Origin: an uncultured Erysipelotrichaceae bacterium
GTDB lineage: Bacteria; Bacillota_I; Bacilli_A; RF39; UBA660
DNA: 37,246 nucleotides
Assembly (NCBI GenBank): GCA_902797105.1
Contig: CADBRL010000029.1
Span: 1-37,246 of the forward strand
Direction: 5' to 3'
Shown: positions 23,449 to 31,039 of the stretch, piece by piece
How the letters are laid out: every line of letters starts with the position of its first letter
Position numbering within the stretch: position 1 is the first letter of the stretch
Position numbers and translations under genes: made by a program
Notes under the pieces: generated by a model
The model's input: only the letters and a program-made list of their open reading frames with translations
Databases searched by the model: none
What the model was told of the DNA's origin: nothing

Positions 23449-23537
23449 GCGTAAAATAATTTCTATTTTTTTATAAACGATGAGTAAAAATGTTGTTTTT
23501 ATAACTTTTTTATATAATTTTAGCATCTTTATAACTC

Positions 23538-23588
23538 AAAAAATGAGACAAATCGTTCAACATAGGTCGAACTATTTACCTCATTTTT
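23538..23588 (-). terminator. Branched stem-loop downstream of the surface-protein gene
   Basis: The outer stem AAAAATGAG/CTCATTTTT (9 bp) encloses an inner hairpin, GTTCGAC/GTTGAAC on the minus strand with one G-U and loop CTAT. The 3' arm ends in T6 on the minus strand, so it may back up the terminator at 23613-23636. Confidence 0.45.
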
Positions 23589-23612
23589 GCTAGGTTTTAC
23601 CGATGTTTTTTC

Positions 23613-23636
23613 AAAAAACTGTCCGTCAATCAGTTT
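23613..23636 (-). terminator. Terminator of the surface-protein gene
   Basis: AAACTG pairs with CAGTTT around a 9-nt loop, followed by T on the minus strand. It includes the TGA stop of the gene at 23630-23632. Confidence 0.65.
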
Positions 23637-24934
23637 ATCACAATCGGATCAGTGGCAGAGCCACTTCCCGATGCATAGTTCACGGAAGATGTGAGACTGA
23701 AGACTGGCCGAACAGCAACATTATAAATGTTCGGAGAATAAGAACAGATCCCTCCAATATGATTGACACAGAACACATCATAGTTATTATTATCCACATT
23801 ATGGGAAATAGTCCATTCGTCTAACCCCATATACATCCAATTGACACTTTTAATGTTTGCATCACCATAACTAGTAAGATTAGTTGTCCAAGCACTTGGG
23901 GCTGCTGCAAATCCATAATCACTTGCATACATTAACCCTATTTTTGTACTGTATTCTGTTGCTTCGTTTGTTGTAGCAGCATTTGTTATTTCATTTTGAT
24001 ATGCTATTTTGGCTGATTGACCAGCAATATTAGCATATGTATTTCCTCCAACTTTCCATGTTGTCATAGCTATTTTTTTTGTCCATTCCGCGCCTATATT
24101 TGCTATAAAATTAGTATTTAAATTAATTGTATTAAGATTCGAATATTTCCATTTATTACAATCTGAATTATTTGATATTAAAGATAACTGAGAATTAGAC
24201 AATAATTTTGTTTCGAAGTAAACATTTGGTATCGCGTTGTTCTGACTTCCACTACTGTTATGGCATACACTACCAGAAGAATTCCAATTGTAACCAGTGT
24301 CTGAAACGTAAGCACCATCAGTCCCTAGTAAAGTACTTGTAGCTTCTGTTGCTTTTATCAATTTAACTTGTCTATCAAATACTCCGATTATTCTATACAA
24401 GCTATCTGTTGGACATGGTGTTGCATCTGAGCCAAAACATACATAGTTGTTTGGATCTGCACCTGAGTATCTATAACTATTGTCACCTGCTCCTTTTGTG
24501 AGACTACTATCGTGATAATAAATATTGTTTTCCCCTTGAGTACCTGTGTATAATGATTTTACATAATCTGCTAAAGCTGGTGCTACATATATATCAAAAT
24601 ACACATAACACTTATCTGATACATTTCCACTCATTAAAACTGTTTTGTTGGCGTCATCCCAAGAAAGCTCTCCACAATTTTCACATTTTGAAAGTTCTGT
24701 ATTAAAAACATAACCATCTGTTGGCCAACTATCTCTTGTGGTCATTTCATAATTTCCAGAATTTGCTTCCGTTTCAATCATCATGGATAACATATTTTCA
24801 CGCTTTGTAATTTTGTTATTTTCATAATTATTACTACTCTCTTTTAAACCATGATTTTCATTTAACAAATACAATATAATACTACATAATAATAAAATAG
24901 TTATTATAAAAATATATTTCTTTTTGTTTTTCAT
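23630..24934 (-). CDS. Secreted or membrane-anchored surface protein, unknown family
   Basis: A protein of 434 residues from ATG 24934, which has a GGAGG ribosome-binding site 6 nt upstream (a TTG two codons earlier would lie too close). A basic start and one hydrophobic segment (about 5-25) suggest a signal anchor. The external part has Cys pairs (SKCENCGELSW; VCFGSDATPCPTD), a Tyr/Asn-rich region (NNIYYHDSSLTKGAGDNSYR), the LYRIIGVFDRQVKLIKA stretch and a C-terminal block AVRPVFSLTSSV followed by SGSGSATDPI. I recall this block from multi-copy surface proteins of uncultured gut Firmicutes, without a known function. No LPXTG motif is seen. Its base composition is richer in GC than the neighbours, most clearly in the last 150 nt. 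It faces a divergent XRE regulator. Confidence 0.8.
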   Translation of the reverse strand: MKNKKKYIFIITILLLCSIILYLLNENHGLKESSNNYENNKITKRENMLSMMIETEANSGNYEMTTRDSWPTDGYVFNTELSKCENCGELSWDDANKTVLMSGNVSDKCYVYFDIYVAPALADYVKSLYTGTQGENNIYYHDSSLTKGAGDNSYRYSGADPNNYVCFGSDATPCPTDSLYRIIGVFDRQVKLIKATEATSTLLGTDGAYVSDTGYNWNSSGSVCHNSSGSQNNAIPNVYFETKLLSNSQLSLISNNSDCNKWKYSNLNTINLNTNFIANIGAEWTKKIAMTTWKVGGNTYANIAGQSAKIAYQNEITNAATTNEATEYSTKIGLMYASDYGFAAAPSAWTTNLTSYGDANIKSVNWMYMGLDEWTISHNVDNNNYDVFCVNHIGGICSYSPNIYNVAVRPVFSLTSSVNYASGSGSATDPIVIN

Positions 24935-24944
24935 AATCAACCTC

Positions 24945-25021
24945 CATAGTTATATTTCAACTATTATAAATATATCGTAGGTAAATTTTACCTATTTGTC
25001 AATAGTTAAATTATAACTATG
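24945..25021. promoter_or_regulatory. Nested palindromic operator region between surface gene and xre
   Basis: Three dyads are seen. O1 at 24945-24965 is ATAGTT-N7-AACTAT. O2 at 24978-24994 is TAGGTAAATTTTACCTA, perfect over 17 bp. O3 at 25001-25021 is ATAGTTA-N5-TAACTAT. O1 and O3 are also inverted copies of each other (19 of 21 positions), so the whole block is symmetric about O2. A TATAAT for the surface gene (minus, 24968-24963) overlaps O1. A TTGTCA at 24997-25002, with TATGTT at 16-nt spacing, could serve xre and overlaps O3. The adjacent XRE protein is the obvious candidate to bind. Confidence 0.75.
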
Positions 25022-25045
25022 TTAATATTTCTACAGGTGATAAAC

Positions 25046-25273
25046 ATGAATAGATTAAAAGAATTACGAGAAGACAAAGATTTATATCAAAAAGATATTG
25101 CAAATTATTTAAAAATAGACCAATCCAACTATAGTAAATATGAATTAGAAAAAGTAAATATTCCAGTTGATTATTTAAGACTTTTAGCAGACTACTATAA
25201 TACTAGTATTGATTATATTCTTTATAGAACTGATGAAAGAAAACCATACACAAAATCAATTATGAAAAAATAA
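25046..25273 (+). CDS. XRE-family transcriptional regulator
   Basis: A small DNA-binding protein of 75 residues. The HTH_3 domain spans about 4-60, with the helix-turn-helix QKDIANYLKIDQSNYSKYE (residues 18-36), followed by the typical IPVDYLRLLADYYNTSIDYIL and a short basic tail. The frame is open from 25019, but ATG 25046 has an AGGTGA ribosome-binding site 5 nt upstream and gives the canonical N-terminus MNRLKELRE. It is divergent from the surface-protein gene and separated from it by the palindromic operators at 24945-25021, so it probably controls both itself and that gene. There is no effector domain. Confidence 0.9.
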   Translation: MNRLKELREDKDLYQKDIANYLKIDQSNYSKYELEKVNIPVDYLRLLADYYNTSIDYILYRTDERKPYTKSIMKK

Positions 25274-25314
25274 TATGTTGACATTTAACTTATACTCAGA
25301 TACTTTTGTAATAG

Positions 25315-25352
25315 AAAATGATTGAGATTTTAATTCATCTCAATCATTTTTT
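25315..25352. terminator. Bidirectional terminator, xre and rmuC
   Basis: AAAATGATTGAGAT (25315-25328) pairs perfectly with ATCTCAATCATTTT (25337-25350) around an 8-nt loop, with T6 on the plus strand and T on the minus strand. The rmuC stop lies within the loop. Confidence 0.9.
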
Positions 25353-26421
25353 CATCTTCTTTAGAACCAATTTTATCTAAATCAACACTATTGATACTAT
25401 CAAATCTTTTAGTTATCTTTTCACTAGTTGTATGAAGTTCATCAATACTTTGATTTACTGTTTTAACACTTCTAGCAAGTTTATCCCAGCGTTCTTTATA
25501 TCTTCCAAATTCTACACTTAATTTATTTAGTTCTTCATGGATTACTTTAGCATATTTATCTCTTTCCATATTCTTAAGTATCATACTTATTATTGAAAGT
25601 GTACTTATAAGTGTTGTTGGACCAGCGATCCATACTTTTTTACTATATGCATAATTAAGAAGTTCAGGATGATAAGCATTTATTTCTGCAAATAAAGCTT
25701 CTGCTGGTAAAAACATAATAGCTTCATCAGTTGTTTCACCAGGTATTATATATTTTTCACTAATAGCATTAATATGTTTTTTTACATCTTGAACAAACAT
25801 CTTTTCATAGTATTCTCTTTCTTCTTTAGATTTTGTTCTATCGGTCATTCTTTGATAGTTTTCTAAAGGAAACTTTGAATCAATAGCAATTGTACCAAGT
25901 GGTGATGGTGCATAAAGTATAGCATCTGCTATAACCCCAGTAGATAATTTAACTTGTGTTTTATATATACCATTTCTATTACTTCCAAAAGCATTATTTA
26001 AAATATATTCTAAATTTACTTCTCCGAATGTACCACGAGTTTTCTTATCTGTTAAAACTCCTTGAAGTGATACTATTTCACCATTTAAACTATCAATTTT
26101 CTTCTGAGCTTCATCAATTTTATTAAGTCTTTCTAAAACATTCATAAATGTTTTATTACTTTTTTCAAAATTTTGATCTAGTCGCTCATTAACTCTATCA
26201 TTTATTAGTGTTAGTTTCTTTTCAATTCTTTCATTTAATAATTCAAAATCTTGAGTTAATACTTTAGAAAACCCAAATTTAAATTCACCAATTTCTTTAT
26301 TAATGTTTGCTTCAAAATGACCAAGTCTTTCTGTCATTTCACTATTATTGTTTTTTCTTAAAATTAATACTAATAAAAGTACTATAACTACTACAAGTAG
26401 TCCTATAATTACATATTCCAT
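25330..26421 (-). CDS. rmuC: RmuC-family DNA recombination protein
   Basis: A protein of 363 residues with an N-terminal membrane helix (about 3-22), a coiled coil (about 30-120, rich in NERLDQNFEKSNKTF-type heptads) and the RmuC nuclease-like domain (about 125-320). That domain shows TRGTFGEVNLEYIL, VIADAILYAPS, AIDSKFPLENYQR and AIMFLPAEALFAEI. Lys in SKFPLENY and the acidic residues before it resemble the PD-(D/E)XK core. The family limits inversions at short repeats in E. coli; the mechanism is unsettled. It is the last gene of the LTA synthase-asnB-unknown-rmuC run, 9 nt after the previous stop. Confidence 0.92.
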   Translation of the reverse strand: MEYVIIGLLVVVIVLLLVLILRKNNNSEMTERLGHFEANINKEIGEFKFGFSKVLTQDFELLNERIEKKLTLINDRVNERLDQNFEKSNKTFMNVLERLNKIDEAQKKIDSLNGEIVSLQGVLTDKKTRGTFGEVNLEYILNNAFGSNRNGIYKTQVKLSTGVIADAILYAPSPLGTIAIDSKFPLENYQRMTDRTKSKEEREYYEKMFVQDVKKHINAISEKYIIPGETTDEAIMFLPAEALFAEINAYHPELLNYAYSKKVWIAGPTTLISTLSIISMILKNMERDKYAKVIHEELNKLSVEFGRYKERWDKLARSVKTVNQSIDELHTTSEKITKRFDSINSVDLDKIGSKEDEKMIEMN

Positions 26422-26430
26422 ACTTCCTCC

Positions 26431-26994
26431 TTATTTTTTTATTCTTCTTAAATCCATTATTTCATCTATATATATTTGCTTTAAATCTAAATTACATAAT
26501 TCATGATAAAGTGTCATAAAATTTGCATTAAATGGATGATACAATGAACCACTATTTCTTATTCTTACTGCAACTCTACGATTATTTATATTATATTCAT
26601 TTTCCTTACCTCTATCAAAGGTAATATTTATTATATCACTAACTTTTTCTATTTTAAAAGATGGTCCAATATCAAAAGGATAATCATCGCTTTTCCATGT
26701 TATTATATTATTTTGTACTAATAAACTATAATTTGTAAGTCTACGTAATCTTTCTTTATCACTATCAAAAGGCAGTTTACAATCAATTAAATCATTATAA
26801 AGTTTATTAAATATATCATAAACTCTTACATTACTTTCATCAATTATAAATTTTTGACTTTTATTAGCACCATTAAATATAAAATATAAATCTAAATTAT
26901 TTACAAAAGATATTTCTAAATAAACTTCATCACTATTATATAGTATTATTCTGGGATATTCCCCTTCTATTATTTTTATACCTAATCTCTCCAT
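26431..26994 (-). CDS. Hypothetical protein, 187 residues
   Basis: I do not recognise this protein. No signal peptide or membrane segment is seen. The sequence alternates short beta-like stretches (IKIIEGEYPRIILYNSDEVYLEISF) with charged segments and ends in a basic LRRIKK. The start follows a GGGG-type ribosome-binding site that overlaps the asnB stop, with a 6-nt gap between the genes. It therefore belongs to the asnB-rmuC operon. Possible roles cannot be read from the sequence. Confidence 0.7.
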   Translation of the reverse strand: MERLGIKIIEGEYPRIILYNSDEVYLEISFVNNLDLYFIFNGANKSQKFIIDESNVRVYDIFNKLYNDLIDCKLPFDSDKERLRRLTNYSLLVQNNIITWKSDDYPFDIGPSFKIEKVSDIINITFDRGKENEYNINNRRVAVRIRNSGSLYHPFNANFMTLYHELCNLDLKQIYIDEIMDLRRIKK

Positions 26995-27000
26995 AACCCC

Positions 27001-28818
27001 TTACTTTCCTTCAAAAAATACTTGATACCATTTTATAAATGTATATATTGTCCATATCTTACGATAATTATCTTTTTTACCATTTATATGTTCTTCAAAC
27101 ATCTTATTAATTATTTTGGTATTAAAATATTTATTTGCAACATCACTATTTAAAGTCTTTTCAACTTCTTCTTTAAAGTCACATTCCTTAATCCATTCCC
27201 TTACAGGAACTGGAAAACCTAACTTTTTCTTTTTATAAGCTTCAGTTGGTATAACTTCTTTAGCTGCTGCTCTTAAAGCTACTTTGGTATTTTCTTTTGT
27301 AACTTTATAATCAAATGGAAGATGTGATGCTACTTTAAATACTTCTTTATCAATAAATGGTACTCTTCCTTCGATAGATGATGCCATTGTCATTCTGTCT
27401 GCTTTTAAAAGTATATCTTTCATAAGCCAGAAATTTATATCAATAGCTTGCATTTTATCAATATTACTATAATTCTTAAATTCATTATAAATATCTTTAG
27501 TTGCATCGATAGCTTTTAATTCATAATTATTTTTAAGAACTTTCTTAGCCATTTTACTTGAGAAATTTCTATTAACCCCGATATAACTATTTTCTAGTTT
27601 TTCTCCGCGTCTTACTAGGAAGTTAAAGCCTCTTCCTTCAGGGAAAATACTAGCAATTTTACCAATTATATGTCTTACACAATAAGGTAATTTATTATAA
27701 AATTTATAATCTACTTCTTCTCTATAATAGTTATAACCTCCGAAGAATTCATCTGCACCTTCACCAGATAAAACTACTTTTAAATCTTTACTTGCAAGTT
27801 TGGCAACAAAATATAATGATATAGCTGCAGGATCACTCGTTGGTTCATCTAAATGATACATTATTTTACTAATGTTTTCTAAATACTCTTCTTTAGTTAT
27901 TATTTTACTTTCATTTTTTATACCTAATTTTCCTGCTAAATCTTTAGCGTACATTGTTTCATCATATTTTTTATTTTCATAACCAACTGTATATGTCTTA
28001 TCAGGTTTAGCTAAAGAAACTATATATGATGAGTCTATACCACTTGATAAAAATGAACCTACTTCAACATCCGCTATTAAGTGTTTTTCTACACTATCTT
28101 TCATAACATCACTAATATTTTTAACAGCATCTTCAAAACTCATATTTTCTTCTTTAAAGTCTAATTTAAAATATTTATTTAATTTTATTTCACCATCTTT
28201 ATATAAAAGACTGCATCCAGCATCTAAACGATGTACTCCTTTAAAGAAAGTTTCATTCGTAGGTACAAAACTAAATTCAAGATATGCCTCTAATATACTT
28301 TCATTAAATACTTTTTCAAAATCTGGAACATCTAAAAAGGCTTTAATTTCTGATGCAAACATAAATGTATCATTCATTTTAGCAAAGTATAAAGGTTTTA
28401 TGCCAAAATTATCACGAGCTAAGAATACTTCATTTTTATTCTTATCATATATAGCAAAAGCAAACATACCACGTAAATGTTTAGGTAAATCGGTATGCCA
28501 CTCTTCATAACCATGAACCAAAACTTCAGTATCACTTTTGGTTTTGAAATCATGACCAAGTGCTATTAGTTCTTCTTTTAATTCATGATAATTATAAATT
28601 TCACCATTAAAGACTGTAACAACAGAACCATCTTCATTAAACATTGGTTGATCACCGGTAGATAAATCAATAATTGAAAGACGACGATGACCTAAAGCTA
28701 CATCTCCATCTATAAAATATCCATCTCCATCTGGACCACGATGTTTTATTCTATCATTCATTAATTTAATTGTATTTTCTTTTTCTTTTTTGGTAACTAA
28801 ACCTACTATTCCACACAT
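27001..28818 (-). CDS. asnB: Asparagine synthetase, glutamine-hydrolysing
   Basis: A two-domain amidotransferase of 605 residues. The N-terminal Cys2 (MCGIVGLV) is the glutaminase nucleophile, with RHRGPDGDG-like and SDTEVLVHGYEEW segments of the class II amidotransferase domain. The synthetase domain has the PP-loop SSGIDSSYI (about 260) and SGEGADEFFGGYNYY, with EGRVPFID and KLGFPVPVREW further on. Family members make asparagine from aspartate. Some Gram-positive ones instead amidate diaminopimelate in peptidoglycan (B. subtilis AsnB), which the position next to an LTA-synthase-type enzyme makes worth considering. Its ATG overlaps the previous stop by one base (TAATG). Confidence 0.93.
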   Translation of the reverse strand: MCGIVGLVTKKEKENTIKLMNDRIKHRGPDGDGYFIDGDVALGHRRLSIIDLSTGDQPMFNEDGSVVTVFNGEIYNYHELKEELIALGHDFKTKSDTEVLVHGYEEWHTDLPKHLRGMFAFAIYDKNKNEVFLARDNFGIKPLYFAKMNDTFMFASEIKAFLDVPDFEKVFNESILEAYLEFSFVPTNETFFKGVHRLDAGCSLLYKDGEIKLNKYFKLDFKEENMSFEDAVKNISDVMKDSVEKHLIADVEVGSFLSSGIDSSYIVSLAKPDKTYTVGYENKKYDETMYAKDLAGKLGIKNESKIITKEEYLENISKIMYHLDEPTSDPAAISLYFVAKLASKDLKVVLSGEGADEFFGGYNYYREEVDYKFYNKLPYCVRHIIGKIASIFPEGRGFNFLVRRGEKLENSYIGVNRNFSSKMAKKVLKNNYELKAIDATKDIYNEFKNYSNIDKMQAIDINFWLMKDILLKADRMTMASSIEGRVPFIDKEVFKVASHLPFDYKVTKENTKVALRAAAKEVIPTEAYKKKKLGFPVPVREWIKECDFKEEVEKTLNSDVANKYFNTKIINKMFEEHINGKKDNYRKIWTIYTFIKWYQVFFEGK

Positions 28819-30779
28819 TATTTAACACCTAAAACTTTCTTATAATAATCATTTGTTAATATATTTTTACTCATAATCATTCTATTACCAACTAAACTAT
28901 TCATATAGGTTATATAGTTATTACTTACTGTTTCATTATTTTTAGAAACAAATTTACCTGACTTAGCAAAATAAGTACCTTTATCACTAACCCAACTTCT
29001 ATTTCCAAATATAGCAAGACCAGGTTCTGTACTTAATATATCTTTTCCAATAATTAATCTCGAGTCATATTTTACACCAAATAAATTATATATTGTTGGT
29101 AAAACATCTATTTGGCTTCCAACTTTATCTACATTTATAGTTTCCATTTCACTATTCCAAAGTATAAAATTACTCTTATTTACTTCAACTACACTATCTT
29201 TTTTATAACTTGCTATTTCATTTACTTCATCTATACTTAAGTAATATGGATAATGGTCCCCTACTAAGGCAATAACAGTATTATCTAATTTACCTGCTTC
29301 TTTTAACTTATTTATCAAAGTTTCTAAAGCTCTATCAAGTTCTATTTGAGCTGCCAAATAAGCAAGAGGTTTCTCACTAAACTCTAAACCTGCCACATCA
29401 CTTTGATGTTTTTTAGCCATTGCACTTTGGGTAAATGTGTAACCACCATGACCACTAACCGTAGCATAATATGTAAAGAATGGTTTATCACTATTTATAT
29501 AATCATCAAATGTAGCATTAATCATTTCTACATCAGATTCAGGCCATTGTTTACAATTTATACTTTTTTCAAGACCATTAAAGCATCCTTTAAAATTATC
29601 AAAACCTAATGCTTTTAAATATTTATATCTATCTTGAAAATATATGCTATGATCATGATAAGCAAATGTATTATAGCCAAGTTCTTTAAAGCTTGTTGCT
29701 ACTCCGAATGGAAAATAATTGTTTCCACTTTTCCATGGGCTTACAAATCCTGAGGCAGCTACCAAACCAGTAAGTTCTTGGAATTCTCCTCCAATTGTAC
29801 TTGATATCGTCGGAGTATAAAAATTATTAAATTTAAATCCAGTACTCACTAACTTATATAATGTCGGAGTTGTATCTTCTCTTACAGCTATTTCATTAAA
29901 ACTTTCTGCCATAAACAAAATTAAATTCTTTCCTTCAAAATATTTTGTATATTTATTTTGTTTAGTGCTCCTTTCATTTTTGAAATATTCATGCATACTT
30001 TTAATAGTTTTATTACTTTCACTACTTATTAAAGCATCAAAATCAATATCTAAATTATTATATTCATAAATAATTTCTTCTGGATTATCAACATTATCAC
30101 TATCACCATCATTATCTTTAATAATAATATCTATTTTTTCATCAAACCCAAATATTAATCTATAAGTATCTATAACAAATGTATCTAATACTCCGAATGT
30201 TCTAACATTTAAATCAACATTATTTACATCATAATATAGTTTATATGGTGAATTAATTTTATCTTTATTAATTTGTAAAAATAAATAAAATGAACCAACA
30301 CTAACTAAACATAAACTACTTTTAATAAGTATAGATTTTTTATTTTCTCTTTCAATTAATATTATATTATTAAAAATAGTAAATAATATAAATGGCATAA
30401 ATAGGAGGATAACTCCAATGATATTCCTAATAACTAAATCTACTCCATCACCTGCAAAAGATGCTACTTGTCCTGATGCCCCAAGTAAACCAAAATCAAA
30501 ATAAAAACTAAACATTTTAAATACACATAACTGAATACTGTAAAGTAAGCTTAATAAAAATAAATTTATAAGAAATATTATTTTATTAGTTTTCCTATTA
30601 AAAATTCTGCCAATAACATCAAAAAACAAACTAATAATTAAATTAAATATTAAAACATAAATAATATTTTTACTAAATATCACATTCCCAGTTAGTAATC
30701 TAAATGTTACTTCCATATATAATAATATTATAAAGGTTACTACCCCTAAATAAAACTTTCTTAACCTAAATTTTTTCAT
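28818..30779 (-). CDS. LTA-synthase-family membrane sulfatase-fold enzyme
   Basis: A protein of 653 residues with five membrane segments in the first 170 residues, an acidic linker (220-240, KDNDGDSDN) and an extracellular alkaline-phosphatase/sulfatase domain from about 280. Glu292 in LFMAESFNE and Thr328 in SSTIGGEFQELTGL match the metal-binding Glu and nucleophilic Thr of LtaS (GKTSDSEF). VALVGDHYPYYL supplies the C-terminal Asp-His metal ligands. The family polymerises glycerol phosphate from phosphatidylglycerol (lipoteichoic acid) or transfers phosphoglycerol or phosphoethanolamine to glycans. The substrate cannot be told. It is first in an operon with asnB, and GAGGTAG precedes the ATG. 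Confidence 0.9.
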   Translation of the reverse strand: MKKFRLRKFYLGVVTFIILLYMEVTFRLLTGNVIFSKNIIYVLIFNLIISLFFDVIGRIFNRKTNKIIFLINLFLLSLLYSIQLCVFKMFSFYFDFGLLGASGQVASFAGDGVDLVIRNIIGVILLFMPFILFTIFNNIILIERENKKSILIKSSLCLVSVGSFYLFLQINKDKINSPYKLYYDVNNVDLNVRTFGVLDTFVIDTYRLIFGFDEKIDIIIKDNDGDSDNVDNPEEIIYEYNNLDIDFDALISSESNKTIKSMHEYFKNERSTKQNKYTKYFEGKNLILFMAESFNEIAVREDTTPTLYKLVSTGFKFNNFYTPTISSTIGGEFQELTGLVAASGFVSPWKSGNNYFPFGVATSFKELGYNTFAYHDHSIYFQDRYKYLKALGFDNFKGCFNGLEKSINCKQWPESDVEMINATFDDYINSDKPFFTYYATVSGHGGYTFTQSAMAKKHQSDVAGLEFSEKPLAYLAAQIELDRALETLINKLKEAGKLDNTVIALVGDHYPYYLSIDEVNEIASYKKDSVVEVNKSNFILWNSEMETINVDKVGSQIDVLPTIYNLFGVKYDSRLIIGKDILSTEPGLAIFGNRSWVSDKGTYFAKSGKFVSKNNETVSNNYITYMNSLVGNRMIMSKNILTNDYYKKVLGVK

Positions 30780-30799
30780 AGACTACCTCTATATCAATT

Positions 30800-30820
30800 A
30801 TTATACCACTAATTATTAGT
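30800..30820 (-). promoter_or_regulatory. Extended -10 promoter of the LTA-synthase operon
   Basis: TGGTATAAT (extended -10; hexamer at 30805-30800) on the minus strand, preceded by the 13-bp palindrome ACTAATAATTAGT (30820-30808) in the spacer. No good -35 is present, consistent with an extended -10 promoter or an activator. Confidence 0.5.
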
Positions 30821-30888
30821 TTTATATATCAGATTATACATAAGTTGACACTTTCAAAGTAAATAATTAATAAATAAAAATTTTCATC

Positions 30889-30911
30889 AAAAAACTAGAT
30901 ATAAAATCTAG
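30889..30911 (-). terminator. Terminator of the 23-codon ORF unit
   Basis: CTAGAT and ATCTAG pair around TTTAT and are followed by T6 on the minus strand. The ORF stop codon is in the second arm. Confidence 0.75.
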
Positions 30912-30966
30912 CTAACTTTTTTAATTTCCACTTTGGCTTGGGTACTCCCACTTTTTTATAAATCAT
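30895..30966 (-). CDS. Putative small Lys-rich peptide, 23 residues
   Basis: A 23-codon ORF lies between a good promoter (30999-31027) and a terminator (30889-30911), filling the short transcript. The product has seven Lys and one Arg and no acidic residue (MIYKKVG start, KPKWKLKKLARFYI end). The only Shine-Dalgarno candidate, GAGGG, is 13 nt from the ATG and lies in a TGAGG-GAAA-CCTCA hairpin (30972-30985), so translation may be weak or regulated. I do not recognise the peptide. Its promoter is a near copy of the antitoxin promoter. It could also be a small RNA with a chance ORF. Confidence 0.4.
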   Translation of the reverse strand: MIYKKVGVPKPKWKLKKLARFYI

Positions 30967-30997
30967 ATTTTTGAGGTTTCCCTCATCAATATAGATT

Positions 30998-31039
30998 TAA
31001 TATATCATAACTTTGTGTGTTTGTAAAACTTTTTTAATT
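30998..31039. repeat. 42-bp direct repeat, copy 1 (toxin end of island)
   Basis: It matches 31777-31818 at 37 of 42 positions, in the same orientation. It starts at the toxin stop codon and contains a full promoter plus an A-tract. Confidence 0.85.
30999..31027 (-). promoter_or_regulatory. Promoter of the small-peptide unit
   Basis: Minus strand -35 TTTACA (31027-31022), 17-nt spacer, -10 TATATT (31004-30999), with an A6 tract upstream as a possible UP element. It is nearly identical to the antitoxin promoter at 31778-31806. Confidence 0.7.

Larger units (their letters stand above)
23303..23629. other. Intergenic region with four stem-loops
   Basis: No convincing gene is present. A 37-codon plus-strand frame near 23480-23593 lacks a ribosome-binding site. 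The space is taken up by a weak hairpin after rnr, a perfect 20-bp inverted repeat with a T-run, a branched hairpin and the terminator of the surface-protein gene, each listed separately. Confidence 0.6.

Noticed and set aside
23480..23593. 37-codon plus-strand ORF between rnr and the surface gene
   Set aside because: No ribosome-binding site or promoter, no recognisable sequence, and it overlaps hairpins.
23630..23800. Variable region of a diversity-generating retroelement
   Set aside because: No reverse transcriptase and no template repeat is in the window; composition alone is not enough.
23428..25285. TTGACATTTA at 23428-23437 and again near 25278 as target-site repeats of a mobile cassette
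   Set aside because: Only about 10 AT-rich bases are shared, one copy lies inside a hairpin arm, and there is no transposase or recombinase.
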